Shown piece by piece: positions 35,464 through 58,699 of a stretch of 64,000 nt of DNA. The stretch is from NCBI RefSeq assembly GCF_028476545.1, contig NW_026733187.1:1-64000 (forward strand), in the 5' to 3' direction. The position numbers and the translations under genes are program-made. Below the pieces are notes generated by a model that searched no databases, was not told the DNA's origin, and was given only the letters and a program-made list of their open reading frames with translations. This DNA is from Physella acuta. Taxonomy: Eukaryota > Mollusca > Gastropoda > Physidae. Each line of letters opens with the position of its first letter. The stretch's first letter is position 1.

Positions 35464-35696
35464 ATCGCTCATAAATGACGTCGCTCTTAAGATAGTAATG
35501 ATAGCGTGTATTATTACAGAGCAAACATATGAACATATTGTTTCAGATAGAAATAGTGATTTGTGGTGGGGAGAGGTTGAGTAGAACTCAGCGATGTGAT
35601 TTTGGAGACGGGTCAGGTTTTTTTTTTCGTGAAAACGGGATGGTTGTGGGAGAAAGACCAGCTGTAGAAGTATGACGCGTCATTCATAGGTGATCC
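35464..35696. mobile_element. Diverged family C MITE
   Basis: Ends TCGCTCATAAATGACGTCGC and TGACGCGTCATTCATAGGTG remain recognisable. The middle is diverged and shortened. Confidence 0.55.
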
Positions 35697-36705
35697 ATTT
35701 TCTCAGTGGGGACGAAAGAACTATTAAGAAGGGTCAAGAAATCTAAAAAGCTTGCCGAGTCGCATTTCTTGAACCCCACCTTTTTCATTCCCCCACTTAG
35801 CAGATCGTCACCGAGTTAACGCTCGCACGTGACGTCATGTAGCGGTACCGCCGACCGTTAGGCTAATTTTATAGAAAAAAACAACAACAAGCACTGCCTT
35901 TTTGACGCTTTTGCGACGTTTAATTTGATTACATAAGTTGGTGTTCATTAAACAGCCCCTAACACATCTATCACTCGTCCATTTAAACGTACGTAGTTAT
36001 TTCTGCAAGCTTGCTGTCTTGAGACTTTCGGCCCTTTAAAAATGTATTAAGCTCACACCGTATAGAACTAGACTACCCATATTAAGCTCCAAAAGAAGCT
36101 TGGTGAAAACAGGATGGCCGCCCGATTTTGTAGCTGCTCTGCGCTTTATAAAAACCACAATAAACGATAAGATGACACTTATATTAAAGTAAATTATAGT
36201 TCTGAATCTTGATACATTAAAAGTGATATTCGGAAATTAAGAGCCAGACAGTCAACATGATATTTCAATTTAAGTCCAAGAAAATAAATTTCCTCAAACG
36301 ATGGAACATTACTAAATTTTCGCGCAGTTTAGCGAAATTGAATTTAAGTATTTACGTCATCTTACAAAGCGCGATAGCCTACTGGTGCTCTACTAACGCG
36401 GCCCATGCTAATGGCAGTATTCCTAACGCCCCGCATTAGACGCGGCTTATTCGTCGGCAGGCATTTGGTGGCAAGCCTTTTTGACGGGGATAATGTGTTG
36501 CGGCCGTTTTGCCGAATGTCTTAAACTAGCAGGCTTGCAACATTTGTGATGATTCGTTTTAAGCAAGGTATACGTATACCAATGCTTATTTATCGTTATT
36601 TTGATCGAACAAAGCATTATAGAGTTTCTCCATCAACCACCTAGGTATTTTTCCCCGTTCACCTCCTTTCATGAGACCGACACGTCATAAATTGCGGAGC
36701 CGCCT

Positions 36706-36770
36706 GAGTTGACGTCACAAATCTTCACTCACTCCCGTAGCAAATCATATGTGACATCATTTATGGACAA
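36706..36770. mobile_element. Family C MITE fragment
   Basis: Contains GACGTCACAAATC, ACTCCCGTAGC and GTGACATCATTTATGGACAA, matching the end of the family C element. Confidence 0.5.
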
Positions 36771-38050
36771 CCCCATATCACTCACTTGTGTACTTGATAT
36801 TGACAATTTGACAACAAAGGATAACCAACATGTGTCTGGCAGGTGGAGACTTGCGATCGACCATAATGACAACACGCACTTAAGGGGTGGACTGGCTCAT
36901 TGTTTTAGATGATGTTTTACGAGGGAAGCTGGTGGATAATACATTTTGTCTCTCTGTATATATAAATGATGACAAACATTTAATGTTGTCAAAATTATGG
37001 TTAGAGATCTTAGATAAGGCAGAGTGAAGCGTAATTTTTTACATTATGACTTGTGACATTGACAACAAAAATATGACGGAGTTTGGGGTTTAATTAAGGT
37101 AAAGAGAAGCAAAAAATGTCATAAGTTAAGATAGAATCACTAATTGATGAAAAGAAAAACCTGAAATGAAAATAGTGAACATTCAAACAATAAGAAAAAA
37201 CTCAAACTATATAGTAATAGAAAGATCAAATTAACATTAGTAAAAAAAAAAACGTGATTTAATACATGAATACAAGTTGCATCTCACAATGCTTCTAGAA
37301 TTAATAAAGTTGTTTGTTAGGAAATTCAGTTTTTAAAGAGCAGAATTTTAAAAAAAAAATGCTTTGTAATACGGATTATACAACAAGACAATCATATTTA
37401 AATACATTTTCATACGAATAGAAATAAAAGGGAAGCTACTCTAAATAACAATTTCTTAAGATGGCTGCTGTTTTTAATAGCAAATTTACTATCTCGAACA
37501 GGGTTGATAAAAATTAATTTCAGGATATTTAAATTGATTTAACCATAAATGGTGATCTATTATTCAATTATTTATAATATTTTATCAAAATATACGAAAA
37601 TATACTCATATTTTATTATTTAATGACATATTCATTAATTCACTCTCTCCTACATTACTAGTTTTGGCCGAATTTACGACGCTAAACTAAGATTTTACCC
37701 TAATTAATTATAGATCTATAGGCCTAAATTTATTTTTATCAACAGATCTAGAATCTAGAGTTCTAGACTAGATCTAGAGAAGTCTAGATCCCTACCGGCG
37801 TGTTGTTTGGTGATAAACTTGTGTAATAATTTTTAGTTGAGAGTTAAGCCCCCTTGCTATGGTAAAGGTCAAGCTAAGTACCAGATTCAACAAGAAAGAA
37901 AAGCCTAAATTGAAACGGTTACTTTTCACAAACGAGAATGAGTTGTCAAAAACCTAGAATTTTTAGTTGCCTGCTTTCCAAACGCAGACTCTTATCTTTC
38001 AATACTTTGGAAAGGGCTGTTAAAAAATAAAGTAGATTATACTCATACAT

Positions 38051-38776
38051 TAGTAGTTCTCAACCTGGGTTGGGTGAGTCAGTCTCAGAGTCCAAGATTA
38101 CACACCCGACTCTTTGCCGACTCATACTCATGTCATATGATTTGCGATCAGATTTAGTCAGAGCGGAGGATAGAAAAAAGCGGCCGCGGTCGATAACAGT
38201 TCAAATAATACGCCAAACTGCGCCAGAGCGAGACAATACGTATGAGTATTGTGATATTTCTATATAGTGGAACCCTTGACGTCGCGACACACGTCACGAA
38301 TCGTGCCAACGCCACATATACAGACGTGCGTTGATCATGTACACACGTGCTGTGTCGAACACACTTTGTGGCCCAGTACTCGACTTGTATCTTGTTTCGA
38401 GTAAAAAAAAAATATGGTCGGACGAATATGTACAATATGCATTCACTTGTATAACTGAAGATAATGCGAATCGGCGTTCTAACTGCATGATTTGCAATGC
38501 CAAGTTGAAGTACTCTAATGTAGCACCGGCAAAACTAAGAAAACACATCCTAAAGCTGCACTGAGACTGAAAAATACAAGACTACAGCGCTTTCTGAATT
38601 TAAGGTGAAGCTGCGCATTTCTGAACTGGTATCTGAAAGGCAAAAGCAGACGTCACTGATTTGCAGTAAATATTTTAGTTCTGTGTGAAAATTATATTTT
38701 GCCTCATAAGAACTGTTCTGAATGTGCACATGAAGCTGGTGGGGTCTGGTACCTCCAAAAAGGTTAAGAACCACTG
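38051..38776 (+). mobile_element. hAT transposon remnant with BED zinc finger
   Basis: Inverted ends TAGTAGTTCTCAACC and GGTTAAGAACCACTG match the CAGTGGTTCTCAACC hAT terminus. The flanking 8-mers TCATACAT and GCATACAC agree at 6 of 8 positions. At 726 bp it is far shorter than an autonomous hAT (about 2.5-4 kb). Only the first part of a transposase is recognisable. Confidence 0.75.
38331..38564 (+). pseudogene. hAT transposase N-terminal BED-finger fragment
   Basis: The open frame contains WSDEYVQYAFTCITEDN, then CMIC and H-x4-H (HILKLH), the Cys2His2 pattern of BED fingers as found at the start of ZBED5/ZMYM6/FAM200-like hAT transposases. The frame stops right after the finger and the rest of the protein is absent. 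It may be a plain deletion derivative. A finger-only DNA-binding peptide is possible but there is no sign of selection to judge from. Confidence 0.65.
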
Positions 38777-40899
38777 GCATACACAGTAAAAAAAAATTCC
38801 CAATGTTTTGTTAGTGGAATGTAAAATTCTTTATTATAATCATAGGTAATAAAATGAACAAAATACACCTTGGATATAACACTTGTCATTCAGCACAAAA
38901 TTTCATGAATGTTTGTCATTAGTAGTAGTATCAACATATATAAAATTTAAGGTCCATAAATTATTCAGAAGAGCTTTGATTGTATTACAAGTTATAAAAG
39001 AAAAAAAAAACAGAACACATTTGAAAAACATTGACAAAAAAGACATTTTTAAGCAAATAAATTATCAGTCCATTGCAGTGTGTGGTGGGATATCATTGAA
39101 AAAAATAGATGATGAAGTTAAATTATATTCTATTTCAAAATACTTCAATTTCTATGATTGAGAGTTTTTCAAACCCAATGTACATTTAAAACTTGTCATT
39201 ACTACTTCATTGCTTCATTTTGACAATCGGTCACAAATTTGAAATTTTTACATCAAATAAAGCTGATTTTTAAAATTAACTAAAAATGGCATACTCATTC
39301 TCAAATCGTAATGCTTGCATTTGTTTTTCTTATATTTCAAAAAAAAAATTACTTCCTCAGTTTTGAAAAAAATTTTAACAGACTCAGAAATAAAACACTA
39401 AAATAAATCTGAAATTTTAGTCAAACTATATTTTGTTAATTATTCTTGATAGATAGTTTTATCATTGAAGTTTATGATATTGAAGGTAATGTAGAGAAAA
39501 GAAAAATTCAAAATAAAAGCACACTGCAAAAATTGATACAAAATTATTTTTTTTTACAAAAAGTCAATATGAACACAAAAGAATGTTGTCATAGAATTTA
39601 TCACAAACTTCAATTTTTAAAAATTGTATTGTCTTTCAAATGGATACAAAATAAATGATATTTATATACCAAAAATAAAGATTTTTTAATCTGGTCATGA
39701 AAAGGTCAATATCACTTCACATATATGAGACAGTGGAACACATTACAATAGTCATAATTTATTTGTTGAATAATATTCTTATTTTAGTATTTTAAATGTT
39801 AATTACAATGTTCATTTTGTTTTATATTAAGACTAGGTTTTGTATGGAGTGATAATTATAAATAACAAGTATCTGCGTTTATTTACACTCAAGCTTTAAA
39901 TTTTAGCTATGAAACAAACATGTTTATTTTTTTTTAAAGTAGTTACCCTTCTTATCAATACACTTCTTCTAAATAAATAAAATCTTTGAATTCTAAAATA
40001 AGTTAACTTTAAAAAAAGAATAACACTAACTTTAAATGCTCAATTGAAAAAGAAGTAGTGATTCTTCTAATTATTGTGCTACTATAAATAAAAGGAACAA
40101 AAAATATTATACTTGACAAAAAAATGTGCATGAACTAAAATAAATTCTCATACCACTGGCTTTAAAAGTTCTACAATCCCATGAAACAGTTCAACAAAGT
40201 CAATTTTGTTAATGAACTTGATTATCAATGTCAGAGTAATAATAAAAAAAGATTAGTTAACTACTTTTTTTAAATTAATGGTTAAATAAATGTATACTGT
40301 ATAATAATCAGCCATTTTGACACTGAGTTTTCTGATAAAGAAAAATGTGTCACTTGAACAATTTAAATATTCTCACATTAAAAATATGTGAAACCAGCTT
40401 CAAGTTTTAAAGGAAAAACAAACATGGCATTTCACAGTTGTTCATAAAAGCAATCTCTAATACATCTTAATAATCAATCTAATTTTGTTTAATTGATACA
40501 AATACAACAAAACTATTCCAGTCATACATAAATAGATATATATTGATATGCCAACTGATGAAGAATTGTATATTATATTGTAAGAATAAAAAAAACTGTC
40601 ACCAGTTTAACTTAAACCATGAACAATTTATTACAATTTTAAATATACATTGCACACATACTGGGAAGAGAAATGTTTTAGCATTAATCAACAGAAATAA
40701 ACTCTAAACATTTTACAATAGCAGTTTCTAATAAATAGGCTATGGTAAAAATCCTAAAGCTAGCCAGATCAAAAATTATATTTGGAAAATTTTAAAACTA
40801 AAATGGAAATTTTGAACATTTAAAAAAAATTTATTGAATTTATGCCTCTAACTACTTATTTAAAATGATAAATATATATAAATAAGAAAAAGTGTACCA

Positions 40900-40905
40900 T
40901 TTATT
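40900..40905 (-). terminator. Poly(A) signal candidate for the SLC6 gene
   Basis: Minus-strand AATAAA about 270 bases after the SLC6 stop. Other AATAAA words lie further on (about 40830, 38830), so the real end is uncertain. Confidence 0.3.
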
Positions 40906-41172
40906 TTTAATGCTATCTTTTAACGTAGGACAGTTTTTCTTAAAAAATAATGTGTTATCTCATTCAATTCAAGAAAAAAAAAATCTATATCAAATAAGAT
41001 TTATAAACTCCAACAACATAGAGATGTATGTTCCTCTAAAGATCAAATAATACTGAACATCTGTTAGAATGCTCTTTCACTTTAATGATGGCATTCCTGC
41101 AGGTTTTTTTTTCATTGCAAACAGCCAAAAAGTAAACAAACAAAAACTATATGACCTAATGAGGGTTAATTA

Positions 41173-51380
<10,208 letters not shown>

Positions 51381-51419
51381 CCTTTTTTTTAAACGAGCGT
51401 GTCCAGTCACACCCACACT

Positions 51420-51432
51420 TTTGATTGGCTAG
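51420..51432 (-). promoter_or_regulatory. CCAAT box upstream of the SLC6 start (candidate)
   Basis: Minus-strand CTAGCCAATCAAAAG, with two GTGGGTGTGACT (CACCC-type) words on either side, lies about 40-50 bases before the start codon. That is too close for a usual CCAAT-to-start-codon distance unless the 5' UTR is very short. It may instead be a short direct repeat. Confidence 0.2.
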
Positions 51433-53356
51433 TCTAGTCACACCCACACATTTGATGTTTTACAATACAAGGCATTATTTCTGTCTTTTAGCTTTCATGA
51501 TTCTCCTGTAAACAAAATGTGTAGGGTAAAATTTAAAAAAACAAAAAAACAAATAAAAAACATTATCTTGTCCTCTAAAGAAAACAAAAGGTAATTACAT
51601 GCAGCATAACATAACAAAGAAGAGACAAGAGTAACAGATGTTTAATTAACTTATTATTTTAAATCATGCAAACTCTGAAACATACTGGTAGTAATTAAAC
51701 ATTAACATTCTCTACACCTGTTCTATCAGAGATTATGAAAATAGAATAAAAACAGGGTAAACTAAAAGATACAAATATGTTTAAGAAATTCTTAAAGTGT
51801 AGAGAAACATTTCAGGGTATTTAGAAGAACATGATCAGAAATGATACAGTTACTATTTACAGCACAGAAAGGGAAAAAAATAGGGCATCGTTTTATTCTT
51901 ATCTAATCTATGGAATACCAGGCAAAAAAAAAACGATTATTATAAAAATTCCAGGAGAAAAATGTAGTATCCTATCAAGGTCTTTTTCTGAAGTCAGATT
52001 AAATATACAAACAAAAAAAAAACTAGCCTTCAGTATGCCATTTCTATGTTTTTAGAACAATAAAACTCTACAATAGTTGTTGTATTTCAGCTAAATACAT
52101 TAAGTCTTAAAATTATTGTATTAGATTCTAACAAATAAGAAAATCTGTTAAGAATTTACCATGTAGAAGTACATTTTATGAATGAGAAGGGTCACTTTAG
52201 ATAGTGTAATGTAGGGGAATTCCACTATGTAACCTATAATTTATTTTATGCTGTGAAGAGCGAAAATGATGAAAAGCTTATTGATTTATGTTAGAATCAA
52301 GGATATGATGGACGGAATTTTCTTATTTTGTGGATCATTTTAAGGGGGGGGGGGGGGGGGGGGGGGGGTCTGGGGGTTGGGGGGTTGGGGTCTGGCTGGG
52401 TCTTGTAACAACATTAATAGTGAACCGCACTTTTTCTCAGCCACAAATTCAGAATGAAATCACTAGCAGCACTATTAAAGATATCAGTCCTGGGCCTTTG
52501 GATGTGCAAAATCCCACCAGTTTGGTATGTGTATTCACCATACCCTTCTTAATAGTTCTATTGTCCACAATAACAAAATCCTATCTTGAATCATATGTTT
52601 CTTGACCTCCACAAAACCCCTGAGAATGACTCACATAATCAATGATAATCCTTGGGGTTTGATCAAACCCAGGTTAAAAACCACTGCCCTAAAGGTATGA
52701 TTTATCATTGGATATGGAGATAGAGTTATAAATTGATATAATGCATATGATAATGCAGGGGTGCCACTCATTTTTTAAGTGAATCCTGAAAATGAATCCC
52801 AAAATTTTACCAATCCTGAAACTAAAATTTGAAATTTTTGAAACCCTGAAACTTAATTCCGCGCGGAATTTCAAAATAAAATGGACTATTATTTCATTAT
52901 TTTTTGAGATATTTGATTCATGTTATGTTCAATTTACATTCCTTTAAAATGGATTTATTTTCTTTGTAACAAGCTTCAAATAAAAGTTAATCTTTAAAGG
53001 ATTGTGCTTACAACAAAATTAGTTTACAATGTTAGTCCCATCTCTAGGCTTACCCCATAATGTGCTATTGTAGAACCCCCCCCCCCCCCCCCCCATCCCG
53101 GGCTTTTATAACAACTATTTAATTTTTTAGAACTTCCTAGCTTGAGTTAAATTGTGTAGTCAGCCAACTGTTAAGTAACAAATATTTTGCTAACCTCTAT
53201 GTCTTGTTATTGAATAATAAGCCCACTATATGCAGACCCCTAATAAGATTGTCACTGTATTAAAATACAGGGTTGACTTACTGTAGCTATTCAAGGCTTT
53301 AATTATTAACAGCCAAAACAAAAACCTATAGCCCTGCTTTCCCAATCAACACCAAT

Positions 53357-53765
53357 GGGGTCATCCATAAATGATGTCACGCTTTTTTGACGATTTTTAC
53401 CTCCCACCTCCCCTCGGTCACATATCGTCACAAAAAGCCAGACCACGCTCTCTAAAATGACGTCACACCTCAGCCTACACCCCCCCCCCCCCCCCCTAAA
53501 AATTGCAGTCGAATTTTTCTTAAAATACGATATTTTTCCAAAAATCTTGTCTGAGCTCTGTCAACATAGAGTATTTTAATCAATTCCTATTACACTTTAT
53601 TGAAACAATATTCTAAAACGCGAAATAACGGCTAAAATTCGTTTTCTAACATAGCTTTTGGTTAATGCAAAAGTGTGATGTCACACCATCCGAACCCCCC
53701 CCCCTCATGACAAAATTACGGACCCCCCTCCCCCTACGAGTGTGACGTCATTTATGAACGACCCC
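53357..53765. mobile_element. CRE-bearing MITE, copy 3 (family C)
   Basis: 409 bp, ends GGGGTCATCCATAAATGATG and TTTATGAACGACCCC, target duplication AAT on both sides (53354-53356, 53766-53768). Same orientation as copy 1. Confidence 0.9.
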
Positions 53766-53909
53766 AATGCCCCCACCTTTGATATACATGATCGTGAAAT
53801 ATCGTGGAAGTTCATATCGCGGAATAACAGAATTAAGTTAATTTTTAAAATAATTTTAGAAGTAACTACGCTAGTAATACTCTTGTCAGAGATGTAGCCG
53901 CCCGACTAA

Positions 53910-54299
53910 GGGGTCATCCATAAATGACGTCACACTCGTAGGGGGGAGGGGGGGTCCGTAATTTTGTGACGATGTGTGATGAGGGGGAGGGGGGGGTTCA
54001 GACGTTGCTACGTCACACTTTTGCATTATAAAAAAGCAATGTTAGAAAACGAATTTTAGACGTTATTTCGTGTTTTAGATAACTGTTTTAATAAATTGTA
54101 ATAGTTTAGACAAGATTTTGGAAAAATATCGATGTTTAAAAAAAAATCATCTGCAATTTTGAGGGGGGGGGGGGGTTGTAGGTTGAGGTGTGACGTCATT
54201 TTGGGGGGGGGGGGGTCTGACTTTTTGTGACAACGTGTGACGGAGGGGAGGGGGGGGGGAGGTAAAAATCGTCAAAAAAGCGTGACGTCAGATGACCCC
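53910..54299. mobile_element. CRE-bearing MITE, copy 4 (family C)
   Basis: 390 bp, ends GGGGTCATCCATAAATGACG and GACGTCAGATGACCCC, target duplication TAA (53907-53909, 54300-54302). Opposite orientation to copy 3, only 144 bases away. Confidence 0.9.
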
Positions 54300-54844
54300 T
54301 AAGTGAAAAGCGGATTTTTTAAAAAAGCGGTTGGGAGGGGGCAGTGATAGCGGCTATTTTCTCAGACACGGTACTTCAAGGTTTTTTAAACATTTCAATG
54401 ACGTTTTACCAAAGTAAAAAAAAAACCAATTAGATGTAGACCCTGCTAGATTGTGTAACTAAAAGAAGGCCCTTATTTAAAAAAATAACCACGTTAAAAT
54501 TAAACAGCGCTTGTACTTGTAGAACTGCCTTGACCGAGAGACACGACTCAGACTGTGCTTGCCTGGTCTCGTGACGTAGGTCTTACGGTCAGCGCGACCT
54601 TGAAGAAGCGGATAAGAGGTGGTAAAAAGTGACGGTAAAGTTGAGTGAAAACAGCACAGGTCTATTTCATACATAAAATAGTCCTTCAAATAGTTTTTTT
54701 CTTTTCTTTTGGTAATACCAAATACAAAAAAAAAAAAAAAATTGATCGGAGCAAAATCTTTCGGTTGTTTTTTTTTAAAGTCGATCGGCGATGCTAGTGA
54801 GCTAGATCTAGTAATTGTAGGATTTTTATTACACAGCCTAGCGG

Positions 54845-54945
54845 TATCCCATTGATGACATCACGTAACTAATGCGAGTTTTACCCCTAACCCATATCGT
54901 CATAAATAGCCAGACAACCACACCACGAATGACATCAAAAAGTTT
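54845..54945. mobile_element. Diverged family C MITE fragment
   Basis: TATCCCATTGATGACATCACG..TTTTACCCCTAACCC..ATCGTCATAAATAGCCAGAC keeps the order of the left third of full copies. Confidence 0.5.
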
Positions 54946-56395
54946 CGTCTACAGCCTCACCCATCTGATACAGCCCATTTGTATTTGGTCCTTGGCGCAC
55001 GCGTGAGATTGTTGCTGACGTCATTTACTATTCTTTTTTTTCGGAAAAGGCCATTAGCGGGGGTGTTGACGATAAAAACGATTTTTACAATGCCAAAATG
55101 TTCAAGCTTAAAACGATCTAAATTTTTTTTTAAACTGCAAACCCGGAAATTTTCAAACTCAAATCTTGCGAATCCGGAAAGGGAAAAAAATATGATTCTC
55201 GAATCCGGAAATCCGGGATAACCCGGAAAAGTGGCACCCCTGGATAATGTTTCAAAAATGTATACATGGTATTATTAAATACAAGCCGACCCGCAGCGTA
55301 TCATACGCCGCTATTTAGTTGTTTTATTTTCTACTTTTCAGTAATTCATAATTTGTGAATTCGACAGTACCAATGCTGCCACTGAAAATATTTGCTTTAA
55401 AACACTAACCCCCCCCCCCTTTTCCCCAAACCCCGATCCTACACCCCCCCCCCCACCCCCCATGAAAGCAGCCTCCTCTTAGTTATTTCTTAGTTACCTC
55501 CTGTAAGTTTAAAATCGAACTAAATTATCTGCCCCTAATAGAAACCCGACTCTACGGCTCTACGATTTGTAAACATTTAGCTTTGTAAACATTTAGCGTG
55601 ACCACAGCTCACGCCAGACAATGTGGGGGTGGGGTGGGGGTGGTAGTGATAGTGATAGAGAGAAAGAGAAAGAGAGGGGACTGCAAGGAGGCGCTTGCAG
55701 CTTGTTTTCTAACGGCTCCCAGAAGAGAATTATTTATATATAGATATATGTTATTATATAATATGTATTGTATATCTAATCATAATCTAAAAGTTTGAAA
55801 CCTGTTTAATCTAAAACTAAACAACCATTAAAAAAAAAATTCTGGTTAAAATTGGAGTTAATTTATATTTAAGTTCCAACACTTAAAATTAAATAAGCTC
55901 TATAAAATGAAAAATTACATGTACCTTTTCACAACTTCTAAAGAATTACATTTGGGGGCTTACTTATTTAAAGTTGCTTGATGAGCCACGACAATGGTAT
56001 TGAACATTAAGATTGAAAACAAATTAAGTTAAGATTAATGGTAGTGGGACAGTATAACTCTCACATTATTTCCTTACTTAAGTGGACTTTCTTAGACTAC
56101 TCTTAGTATCTAAGACTAATAAAAATATTTATAGCCTAATACTAATTTTTAATTTTGTTTTGTGTGCTTAGTTTCAATCAAGAAAGAATCAAAAGAAATT
56201 TAAAATTAAAAGTAACTTTACATTTCGGCATTTAGAGATATTTTTCATACTTTTGACTTTCCACTCAAAATGATAAAAATAAATTACCAAAAGTTCTTAT
56301 GTTCTAATTTTAGTTCCAAAAAAAAATACTTATATTAGTTAGGCCTAGTTATTACACAATACTGTAACTAATGAATCTGGATCTATACTATAAGA

Positions 56396-56584
56396 CAGGG
56401 GTCTCCAAACTAAGGCCCGCGGGCCGGATGCGGATATCTTTTTGTCCACGGAAAAAAATGTTTGTTGGTGATGGCTGAGGAACTTTGCCCAGAGAAAAGA
56501 AAGACATGCCTGGGAGAAACTGGCCCCCGAACTGAAAATTGATAGTTAATGCGGCCCTCGGACTGAAAAGTTTGGAGAACCCTG
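56396..56584. mobile_element. hAT-type MITE (CAGGGGTCTCCAAACT)
   Basis: 189 bp with ends CAGGGGTCTCCAAACT and AGTTTGGAGAACCCTG-like, and the palindrome GGCCCGCGGGCC inside, a layout shared by many animal hAT MITEs. TATAAGA flanks both sides, with three extra bases on the right. Confidence 0.75.
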
Positions 56585-58452
56585 CAGAGTATAAGACATA
56601 AGTTATAGGCCATAACTTTTGTTATTACTAACTTATTAGTGAACTAGACTTTACTTACTAGACTAAAACTAGACTAGTAGACTACATCTCTAAATTAAAA
56701 ATTAAGTTTATTAGGCTAAATTGGGGCTAAATAGATCTAAAAACTGATACTACTAGATCTAGATCTAGTACTAGTCAACTATTGAACTAATCTGGCAATC
56801 TCTGACCAGCAATGGTCTGAGTCTGTTTGTCTAGCATCGATTAGTTAGATCTAGGTCTAGAGTCTAGATTCTAGATCTAATCTAAATAAAAATGTTAATG
56901 TTTCAAAATACTTGAAAATAGTTTGTGTAGAAAACACTACTTGCCCAAACAAAGACAAGTTATAACCTTGCATGTCCACAAGGATTTGACTGATTAATAA
57001 TTTTGTAGTAAATTAAGTTCAAAGTCCATGTTTCTACGTTTCTTTCATGTAAAATGTCTCTGAATCTCTTATCTCAAAATACAAAAATATGCAACTTTTC
57101 TTTTGTCAACAAGTTCAGTAGTCAACAAGACGAGCCTCCCATTTCATTACTAATTTACTCCCAAATTAATTAACTCTACAATACTTACTACAGCATCATA
57201 ATACTTTAAATATCATGAATATCCACTTATAAATTTTCCAAATAGCTTTTCTGTCTCCTTATATCCGTTTTGAGTTTTGGTTTTTCTTGAGTGCAGGAAC
57301 TTTCGCCGACGGTCTATCACTAACATAAACAAAATGGATTATTTTTTAAAATGTAATGGAGTAGCTTCCCCTTAATTTTTTACTTAAATTGTGGAAGAAA
57401 CTTCGGCTCTATTAGTTGTAGACATTGACACAAAATATCTATCATTTTAGATAGTTTTTTTTTTTTTTTCAGAATTTTCGCCAACTCTTTTCACTAAATT
57501 AAAAAAAAATCAAAACAAAAATTAATTTTCTTTAATTTAGAATAATTTATTTTCCATCTAGGTCCCTATATAAATAAATGCAATAAATAAGAGGTTTATA
57601 AGTTTATAGAAATATCGTCAATGGCCTTTTTGATAACGTGTAGGCCTATTATGTAGGCCCTAATAATAATATAAAACGGTCCACTCACCTAGTTTTTGTT
57701 TTGGAGACAATTGATCGTTAGCCAACCATGTGGACGATTGAATGTGTATAGGCCTAAGTCGTTTGCTTAAAAGCTACACGGGTCACGTGGTATGCTACGG
57801 ACAAAGTTCAGATTACGAGTTGTCTTCAGTTCATCTATCAATCCAACGTGGTTGAGACAGTAGGCCTATTTGAGGAATTAGTCATTGTGAACTTGGACCT
57901 TAGACACCGCTTCATTTCCTTTTTTCCAACTTCTAAAAATACTCTTATATTTGATTGTTCGTTTATAAACTTAAGGCTATTGTTGATATAAAGTTAGTAA
58001 CTAGTCTTATAATATAGCCTATTCTTACAAGGTGCATCGCGCTTAAATATAGAGCACATAAACACAGATAAGAAGTAACTGATTACGTCAGAAAACAAGA
58101 GGATTTAATATTCACAGACGTGTATAAAATTGTGCGCTAATAATAAAACCGGCGCTAATAACGTGAAGCTGCTTTACACATTCTTCTTACCGTGAGTACT
58201 CATGCACGCACGCGCTGTTACGTAGTAGCCTTGGCAGGTGCATTGCCGAACTTCCAGGTCAGTGCCGTGAACATGTCTGATGCGGCTCGTTGGGTGCGGC
58301 GCCTTTTTGTTTAAAAAAATAAATGTTTACTATTTATAGACGCGATTTGGAGGGGGTGGGTAGGTTAGTGTGTAGACATACGCTAGATATTACATTGTTT
58401 TAATAAAGTAGTATGCAATTTATTATATTAGTAGTAAAATACAATCCCAAAC

Positions 58453-58617
58453 CAGTGTTTCAGGCATCTCAACGACCCCCACCTAATGAAATAGATTTTA
58501 TACCAGTGTCCGCCCCCCCCCCCCTCCCCTGGAAAATTTAGTCCGCCCTCCGAAAGTTTCAAGTGCCCCCCCCCCTCCTCTCCCGCCCCGAAGAAAAATA
58601 GTCTAAAAGAAACATTG
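58453..58617. mobile_element. Family B MITE copy (diverged)
   Basis: Ends CAGTGTTTCAGGCATCTC and GTCTAAAAGAAACATTG, with three C runs and TTTCAAGTGCCCCC, match the element at 1996-2179. The flanking 8-mers are only similar. Confidence 0.65.
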
Positions 58618-58699
58618 CACCAACTTAAGCTTAAACTCCCCAAAGAAGCAGAATATTTGTTAGGAAAATATGCCCTAATGTATATTCGCTCATAAAAAG

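Larger units (their letters stand above)
33766..41172. other. DIS3 upstream region and SLC6 3' flank
   Basis: Both neighbours are on the minus strand. From right to left this holds the likely SLC6 3' UTR, a hAT remnant (38051-38776), TCTAGA-rich sequence (about 37740-37790), diverged MITE C pieces (35464-35696, 36706-36770), a full MITE C (34907-35313) and the DIS3 promoter region. Open frames here are short and show no family match except the BED finger. Poly(A) signals are plentiful, so the SLC6 3' end is not fixed. Confidence 0.5.
52756..55242. mobile_element. 2.5-kb hAT-like element hosting two nested MITEs
   Basis: Ends CAGGGGTGCCACT and AGTGGCACCCCTG are inverted repeats. Both flanks read GATAATG (52749-52755 and 55243-55249), seven matching bases where hAT gives eight. 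The right side has repeated CCGGAAATCCGGGATAACCC words; the left has a TGAAACCCTGAAAC-rich version. No transposase was recognised. Two family C MITEs (53357-53765, 53910-54299) and a diverged third (about 54845-54945) sit inside. Confidence 0.7.

Noticed and set aside
54979-55221. 80-aa frame inside the hAT-like element as a transposase piece
   Set aside because: It shows no transposase motif and overlaps the repeated CCGGAAATCCGG end region.
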